Source of the DNA: Nemertoderma westbladi
Taxonomy: Eukaryota; Xenacoelomorpha; Nemertodermatida; Nemertodermatidae
Direction of reading: 5' to 3'
Assembly: GCA_032718475.1 (NCBI GenBank)
Contig: JAUCBJ010008765.1
Span: 1-35,150 of the forward strand
Length of the DNA: 35,150 nucleotides
Position 1 is the stretch's first letter. Each line of letters starts with the position of its first letter. Both the position numbers and the translations under genes were made by a program. Shown one piece after another: positions 30,125 to 35,150 of this stretch. The notes under the pieces are model-generated. The model worked only from the letters and a program-made list of their open reading frames with translations, ran no database searches and had not been told where the DNA came from.

Positions 30125-30251
30125 CCCAATGAAATGTGTTTATTATTCCCACAATCCAATAGCATGTCTCTCTCTCTTTTTTTATTTCTATTGGTTCCCC
30201 CAAGCTTCACTTTTATTTTCATTGGTTACCCTTTCCCTTATAAACCCCCAT
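30125..30251 (+). promoter_or_regulatory. Probable promoter of element 2 zinc-finger gene
   Basis: CCAAT boxes occur in both orientations (CCCAATGA, ATCCAATAG, CTATTGGTTCC, CATTGGTTACC), followed by a TATA box in CCTTATAAACCCCCA (30237-30251). This is the layout of a strong RNA polymerase II promoter. The 5' UTR would run from about 30270 to the donor at 30444. Confidence 0.5.
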
Positions 30252-30443
30252 CCATCGCTTTAAACTTTACTTACAAAAATATTATCGACCATCTTACTTT
30301 TTATTTAAAGTTATAATACATTTATTGTTATACATAATATATTGTTATGAAACATTTTTTATAACATCAATGTGATTTGATTTTCCTTCTTATTATTCCT
30401 AATCGAGCAATTTTCTTTTCCAACACCACGAATCAATCTGCAG

Positions 30444-30567
30444 GTAAGAACAATAAATTTGTATTTTTATGAATTCGTTTAGTATTAACATTATTGCCTC
30501 AAAATAAAAACAACCCCGCGAAACCTTCCCAAACTTATTATTATTATTTAGTTTTTTTATTTTATAG
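30444..30567 (+). other. Probable 5'-UTR intron
   Basis: Starts at CAG/GTAAGA and ends at TTTTATTTTATAG/C, 5 bp before the zinc-finger ATG at 30573. It is 124 bp and T-rich before the acceptor. A leader intron fits a nuclear-transcribed element. Confidence 0.55.
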
Positions 30568-30572
30568 CAAAC

Positions 30573-30644
30573 ATGCCTAGATCATCAAAATTCGTTGACT
30601 GTCCTGTCTGCAATAAGAACATGCGAGTAGTAGGAGAAGCATAG
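30573..30644 (+). pseudogene. Start of zinc-finger gene, truncated (element 2)
   Basis: Only 23 codons before a TAG. It reads CPVCNKNM after nine leading residues, parallel to CLVCNKEM in the gene at 22168, so the C-x2-C half of the finger is present while the H-x3-H half and everything after is missing. The break is followed by unrelated repeat-rich DNA (30645-31380), which suggests an insertion or replacement. Confidence 0.6.
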
Positions 30645-31380
30645 TTCTGAACGAACTCCTCCCTAGCTTGGGCTACGGCTCGCATCTCGGAGGCAATTTA
30701 AAAATGCCAAATTCCGGTGCTAAATCGTGGTGTTTAATGACCATCTGTCACCATCAATATTGATTCGCGTCGTTGCCTTCAACCAATCGTTGCTTATCAC
30801 CTACGCGTAGCCTAACCTCGCGATGCCTACCTTACTCGACAACTGTTACCACCCGCGAGTATTGATTCGCGTCGTTGCATCAACCAACCATCGCATATTC
30901 ATCTTCGCGTAACCTAACTTATCATCGCATGGCTAGCCCCCACTACGCTATTATATTATATCGAATCGATTGCCAACTCACCACCACCACCACCACCGTC
31001 GCTAGCCACGCACGGCTACTCCTCGACGGCTGTCGCCAAACCAATCAATCCAACCAACCAAGCGGTCTGCCTACCCCAACGCTATTATGATACGTGTTGA
31101 AATTCCGCCACGTTCTAGCTACACGTATACGAATATTTCCATAGTTATTTCCTATCCACGCAACCAACCACTGTATACTGTATATGCTGACAACGTGGCC
31201 ACTACACGCATCACGCATATATTATGTTATATTGATTGCCAACTCCACGACTGCTGTCGCCAAATCAACAAACCAACTAGTATGATACATGAGATTCCGT
31301 CACGTTCTAGCTACGCGTATACGAGCATTAGTGATTATTACGCAATAATTTTTTTGTTTATACAGTAGTTACCCACCAGC
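30645..31380. repeat. Insertion of degenerate tandem repeats
   Basis: Moderately GC-rich sequence unlike its neighbours. TATTGATTCGCGTCGTTGC occurs at 30759 and 30860 (about 101-bp unit). ATTCCG(C/T)CACGTTCTAGCTAC occurs at 31102 and 31294, with GATTGCCAACTC at 30968 and 31234. The open frames here are low-complexity by-products. It sits exactly at the break of the zinc-finger gene. Confidence 0.65.
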
Positions 31381-31556
31381 TAATCAACCAATCAATAAAC
31401 CGAATTTAGGCTATTTCTCAGTTTAAGACCTGTATTATTTTTGAAAATATCTTATATATATAATCTCTTGCTTTAATCGCAATTAATCATTTGTAATGGT
31501 TTTAGTTTAAAAGTTTTTACTTTGTTTGTTTGATTTACAATAAAATAAATTAAATA

Positions 31557-31995
31557 ATGTCTTCTGATTCCAATATGGTTATGCCAATGGTAAGGCATTC
31601 ATTTTTTGCAGAAGATGGTCAAGCCTATATTGTTATTGATTATACAATTTACCGTCAGGGAGATGATAAATATAAAATTGAGAAAAGCCAGGAAAGTTTT
31701 AAGCTCAATTGATATTGATGCTTCTGATAATAGTATTCATCTTTTAGATTACAACCTGAAAGCTGAGCATGGGGGAGGAAAATTAAGCAACATTTTACTA
31801 TTATCCATGATAGAGGGATTTATTGTTATTACACAATACAACGAAGCTGGTGAAAAGTTTGAAATACAGCTAAATCGGCATAGCCCCTACGAAATTATGT
31901 CTTTCTTTATTGTAATGATTTCAAAAGAATCCTTTGTCGAACCTGAAGAATCAGCGGATAATGTTGAATATGTTGATAATATCATTGATTCTTGA
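31557..31995 (+). pseudogene. Unknown gene of virus-like element, one frame change
   Basis: From an ATG at 31557 one frame encodes about 50 residues (start MSSDSNMVMPM) and stops at 31710. A second frame, +1 relative to the first, carries on without loss of sense from about 31700 to a TGA at 31995, with SSIDIDASDNSIHLLDYN and an acidic C-terminus. Together they would make a protein of roughly 145 residues. The change falls at a TTTTAAG tract. It is either a one-base lesion or programmed frameshifting. I do not recognise the family. It precedes the RING gene by 165 bp. Confidence 0.5.
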
Positions 31996-32160
31996 CTTTT
32001 CCCTCTATATTATAAATATTTTATGATTATATATAAAATTTTGTTGTTTTTAAATAATCGAAAATTGTAGTAGTATTTGTATATACAGTATAACAGTTTT
32101 GTTTGTTGTTGTTGTTGTGTATTGTGGTAATTATTTTCAATTTACTTTAAAATTTGGAAA

Positions 32161-32613
32161 ATGGATATTTTAAATGAAAAATGTCCAGTTTGCTATTCTA
32201 AGTTATTGCAACAACATCGAGATTATTATAAATGTGAAAATAAACATGCAACTTGCGTACAATGTATTGCACAATATTCCGAAATGAATAATTATTGTTC
32301 TAAAATTTGTCCTATTTGTCGCGCACCCATATCTAAGTTTAATATAAAGTTGGCAAGATACCAACCCTATTATTGGAAAGAGCTTCGCAATATAACTTAT
32401 ATTTCTGCGAAAAGTAATGATCCGGGAGATTTATTTACAATATTGGAGAATATTTTTTATAGAAACGTAGTACGACGCTGTTGCTACTATATTCCTTATT
32501 TTTTTAGCAGCGAACATAAAAAAATCATTAGCGCGAAATTTTCGGGAAGTGATTTCCAATCCGCCGATGTTACCTATCATTATTTCGCGTATAAAGATGC
32601 TCACCATGCTTGA
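32161..32613 (+). CDS. RING-type zinc-finger protein (element 2)
   Basis: 150 codons, intact. Residues 8-53 form a RING-like domain: C8, C11, C25, H29, C32, C35, C50 and C53, ending in CPICRAP, typical for a zinc-binding site that recruits a ubiquitin-conjugating enzyme. The middle (C25-x3-H29) differs from the usual C-x-H spacing, so it is a variant. Residues 60-150 have no recognised domain and are rich in Tyr, Phe and basic residues. RING E3-like proteins are frequent in large DNA viruses and virus-like elements. A role in ubiquitin transfer is inferred; substrate unknown. It lies 217 bp before the ATPase on the same strand. Confidence 0.7.
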   Translation: MDILNEKCPVCYSKLLQQHRDYYKCENKHATCVQCIAQYSEMNNYCSKICPICRAPISKFNIKLARYQPYYWKELRNITYISAKSNDPGDLFTILENIFYRNVVRRCCYYIPYFFSSEHKKIISAKFSGSDFQSADVTYHYFAYKDAHHA

Positions 32614-32829
32614 AATTACATCGGTCTATACTATAATTGGAAATAGCACCTTTTGCTGCAGCGAGCGTCACATACTGTAGCGGCGTCGTATGTTAATTAA
32701 ATATACAGTACTCTAATATTGTAGTTGCATCAATTATTGTTATATACATAGTAATGGTGTTGGTTTATTGATATTGATATTGATATTATATTATATTGTA
32801 TTGTTGATATATCTTAATAATAATAATAA

Positions 32830-33105
32830 ATGGCTGACTTTAATTCAGGTCCATATAATTTAAATTTTCAAATGGGAACGAGTATGATAATTTCAGGGCC
32901 ATCTGGCTCCGGAAAGTCTACATTTGTTGGCAATTTAATTAAACACAAGAATGGTTGTTTCAACGAAGCCCCCTTGCGAGTATTGTATTGTTACGGGAGC
33001 AATCCCCCGACTATTCCAGGTATTACTCACCTTTACAAAGGCTTGCCTGAAAATATAGATAGTTTAGTGAATGGCTTGGTCAGGTCAGGTATTCTAGGTC
33101 ATTGA
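32830..33105 (+). pseudogene. N-terminal part of A32-like DNA-packaging ATPase, cut by a LINE
   Basis: 91 codons from an ATG at 32830. A strand-rich start is followed by the Walker A motif GPSGSGKST at residues 23-31, then FVGNLI and a segment RVLYCYGS typical of the viral packaging ATPases (FtsK-HerA type, as in Polintons, adintoviruses and large DNA viruses), which pump DNA into capsids. Those proteins are usually 220-300 residues, so Walker B and the rest are missing: the frame ends at a TGA beside the start of a non-LTR retrotransposon. The last ten or so codons may already belong to the inserted element. Not functional here. Confidence 0.65.
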
Positions 33106-33257
33106 TCAAGAAAACTTGCCACCCCCATGCAGCATAAAGGAGGTGCCACCTGTAGCTGCATAGACCCTCTTACTAGGGCAAATTTGGTCCTGTAACTAGG
33201 ACCCCCTTCGTTCTGGGATAAGGACGCCCTTGGTCATGGATTAAGGACCCATATACT

Positions 33258-33500
33258 TGGCTGCAGGGGTATATGGCCTGACCAGGCAGATGGTGATCTA
33301 CCAATGGCTGGTCAGGAGTAGAGTGTTCTCATGTCCACTCTGAGAGCACTTCACTGCGACCTGCACCTGGCAGCAAGGGTACAGGGCATGACCCAGCAGA
33401 TGAGCTGCAACAGCCAATGGTGGTTCATGTGCGCCAGAGTAGATATGGGTGATGGGCCTCATATCTGACTCCATTGCGACACCCACCCTGTGGAATGGCA
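33258..33500 (+). repeat. Diverged tandem repeats in LINE 5' UTR
   Basis: A unit of about 110-120 bp occurs twice. The first starts at 33258 (TGGCTGCAGGGGTATATGGC), the second at 33368 (TGGCAGCAAGGGTACAGGGC). Shared parts include CAGATG, CCAATGG and CACTGCGAC/CATTGCGAC near the ends. Tandem units in a LINE 5' UTR often carry the internal promoter. Confidence 0.5.
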
Positions 33501-33563
33501 AACCAGGGTGTGGTATTTGCCCCGAGAGCTGACTCGGCAAAAAAGCACCCCCCAACCCCCACT

Positions 33564-35150
33564 ATGGATTACATTAGCAATGCGGAGGTCCGGCCACTAG
33601 AGGCCAGTGGAATTACCGGACACAATCGGCCTCACAGGCGTCAGTTAACTCCTGACCGGCTGCGTGTCTCACCCCCTACTGGAGAGAGAGCAGCCAACAA
33701 TTCTTTGAGTCCCTTTCCTGATGACCTTTCTGGCCCAAACCCTGGGTCACCAGGAAGGCCAGATTGTGATGGGGAGAGGGATTCTGGAGTTGGAGGCTAC
33801 TCTCATGTTCCACCCCGACCAACAAAGCCATTGGTGAATCTGAGGCAAGTCACAAGACTAGCCTCAGTAAACACCCTAACACTCGGATCCCCAATGCGAC
33901 AAGGTGAGCTGACTGCCTTGGCAGATAAGCTTTCTCTTAGCGCAGTGGGTGTTCAAGAGCACCGAATGCAGACTGGACAGACTGATGAGGTTCTGATTAA
34001 GGACATGGGGGGCGGTTGGCGACTCGCCCTCGCGTCAGCAGATGATAGTGGCAATGGTGGAATTGGTCTATTAATGAATCCAACTGCACATGCAGCATTG
34101 GACAAAATAGACCAAATCTCTAACCGCATCATCCGTTGCCACTTCTCATGTTCTGGAAGACTGGCTAAGAAGTTTCCTAAGGTGGTTCTGATTGTGTGCT
34201 ACTCTCCAACTAGTGTTGCCCCTGTAGAGGAGGTGGAAAATTTCTACCACAATCTACAAGCAGCTACTGATGGAGTGGATCAGCATGCATTCTTAACATT
34301 CCTGGGAGACTTTAATGCAAGTCTGCATCAATCACCTACATCGCCCTGGGTCTATAGCAATAGTGTTAACCGAAATTCTGTCCATCTTCAGGATTTTATC
34401 TCTGGAAATGGATTGTTTTCGGCTGGAACCCAGTTCAAGAAGCGAACTGGAAAGCTATGGACTCATAGTGGACCCAGTGGTCACAAGTCCCAGATAGACC
34501 ATATTCTGTTTCGTAGGAAATACAGGAGCTCATTACAAGACTGTAATGCATTTACACTTCGACCCTTCTCCAGTGATCACCGCCTTATTGTGGCCAAGGT
34601 AAGACTTAGTCTGCGTGCTAGCAGAACAACGAAATCTGCCTTGCCGCGGCATGACTGGTCCTCTCTGCTGCAACAGCCAAGTGTGAGATCCAGCTTCACA
34701 CTACAGCTGAGGAACAGGTATGAGGCTCTTGCCTCTGAGGTGTCAGATCACTGTGAGGGCTATACTGCCTTTACAGAAGCAGTTAAGTTAGCAGCTGCAG
34801 AAACAGTTCCTGTATACCCTCGAAACAGGAAAAGGGCCCCCTGGACTGACAACAAAATTCAGAAGTGCCGAAATGACCTTCATAAGGCGCAGAAAGAGTC
34901 CCGACTCAAACAGACTACAGCAGCCAAGAATGCAGTTAAGGCTGCATCTAGGTCCCTGAACAGGCAGTACTCTGCTAATCTACAGGAGCTAATAAACCAA
35001 CAGGTTGATGCCATCAATGATGCTGACGACAGCAGGCAATCATCCCAGGCATGGAAATCGATCAATCTGCTTACTGGGCGGAAAAGCCAACCAACCACCA
35101 AGGTTAAGGCTGAATCACCAGCCGATCGCCTCAATGGTTGGAAAGCCCAC
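33564..35150 (+). CDS. LINE polyprotein, endonuclease part (open at window end)
   Basis: 529 codons without a stop from an ATG at 33564 to the last base, so the ORF continues outside. Residues 100-340 form an apurinic-type endonuclease (EEP fold): SVNTLTLGSP (N at about 103), GVQEHRM (catalytic E132), CYSPTS, LGDFNA (D about 249), SQIDHILF (D about 312) and FSSDHRLIV (D338, H339). These residues nick target DNA to prime reverse transcription. Residues 1-100 are Pro/Ser/Arg-rich without known domain. Residues 360-529 are the Lys/Arg-rich linker toward the reverse transcriptase. All catalytic positions are kept, so this copy may be young and active. The start is the first ATG after the 5'-UTR repeats; an upstream non-ATG start is not excluded. 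Confidence 0.85.
   Translation, partial: MDYISNAEVRPLEASGITGHNRPHRRQLTPDRLRVSPPTGERAANNSLSPFPDDLSGPNPGSPGRPDCDGERDSGVGGYSHVPPRPTKPLVNLRQVTRLASVNTLTLGSPMRQGELTALADKLSLSAVGVQEHRMQTGQTDEVLIKDMGGGWRLALASADDSGNGGIGLLMNPTAHAALDKIDQISNRIIRCHFSCSGRLAKKFPKVVLIVCYSPTSVAPVEEVENFYHNLQAATDGVDQHAFLTFLGDFNASLHQSPTSPWVYSNSVNRNSVHLQDFISGNGLFSAGTQFKKRTGKLWTHSGPSGHKSQIDHILFRRKYRSSLQDCNAFTLRPFSSDHRLIVAKVRLSLRASRTTKSALPRHDWSSLLQQPSVRSSFTLQLRNRYEALASEVSDHCEGYTAFTEAVKLAAAETVPVYPRNRKRAPWTDNKIQKCRNDLHKAQKESRLKQTTAAKNAVKAASRSLNRQYSANLQELINQQVDAINDADDSRQSSQAWKSINLLTGRKSQPTTKVKAESPADRLNGWKAH

Larger units (their letters stand above)
29266..33112. mobile_element. Virus-like DNA element 2, interrupted by a LINE
   Basis: It begins with the same hairpin, palindrome and terminal repeat as element 1, in the same orientation, and carries plus-strand genes in the order zinc-finger (broken), unknown gene (frame-broken), RING protein, packaging ATPase (cut short). 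The right-hand half and terminal repeat are not in the window because a non-LTR retrotransposon begins inside the ATPase gene at about 33110. The gene set (ATPase of the A32/FtsK-HerA type plus RING) supports a Maverick/Polinton-like, virus-derived element. Confidence 0.6.
33113..35150 (+). mobile_element. Non-LTR retrotransposon (LINE), 5' part
   Basis: Starts between about 33072 and 33113, inside the ATPase gene, and continues past the right edge. Composition changes sharply from AT-rich to GC-richer. A 5' UTR of about 450 bp with internal repeats is followed by a single ORF that starts with an endonuclease. The reverse transcriptase should lie beyond the window. The clade is not resolved; the absence of a separate Gag-like ORF within the visible part fits several endonuclease-bearing clades. 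Confidence 0.8.

Overview
The window looks like a repeat-dense, AT-rich intergenic or intronic stretch of an invertebrate animal genome. The evidence is a BEL/Pao-type LTR retrotransposon, a non-LTR retrotransposon with an apurinic-like endonuclease, two virus-like DNA elements with long terminal inverted repeats, spliceosomal-type intron borders and large micro/minisatellites. I cannot name the species. No ordinary host gene is clearly visible; at best there are two decayed exon-like segments near 19.1-19.8 kb.

Layout. (1) 1-1025 and 13635-13949 flank a retrotransposon insertion and carry a 122-131 bp inverted repeat. (2) 1031-13629 is a complete minus-strand LTR element: 1192-bp LTRs (about 8 differences), 5-bp target duplication CACTG, a large Gag-protease frame, no reverse transcriptase or integrase, and two unassigned ORFs near the 3' end. 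It is a recent, non-autonomous BEL/Pao relative. (3) 13950-15392 holds a (GTC)n run, a satellite that repeats a CCGCTAGAGGGC core six times, and a 13-bp minisatellite. (4) 15393-20990 is mostly featureless AT-rich DNA with a frame-broken exon-like segment on the minus strand and CCGAA repeats.

(5) 21000-29046 is a virus-like (Maverick/Polinton- or adintovirus-like) element bounded by inverted copies of a 600-700 bp repeat. It contains a C2H2 zinc-finger/acidic protein gene, a 3.1-kb G-rich satellite, the decayed end of a probable minor-capsid-like gene, and minus-strand genes for a tandem CHHC zinc-finger protein with a tryptophan-repeat tail. That architecture matches GTSF1/Asterix, the piRNA-pathway cofactor. 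(6) 29266 onward is a second element of the same family, starting with the same terminal repeat. It has a promoter, a 5'-UTR intron, a broken zinc-finger gene, a frame-broken unknown gene, a RING protein and the start of a packaging ATPase. It is cut by (7) a non-LTR retrotransposon (about 33110 to the right edge) whose endonuclease ORF is open and still has every motif.

The most interesting point is the virus-like element family with its own GTSF1-like genes, at least two per element by the traces left. If real, it is a candidate case of a mobile element carrying a piRNA-pathway factor. All assignments come from reading the sequence; no database search was possible.
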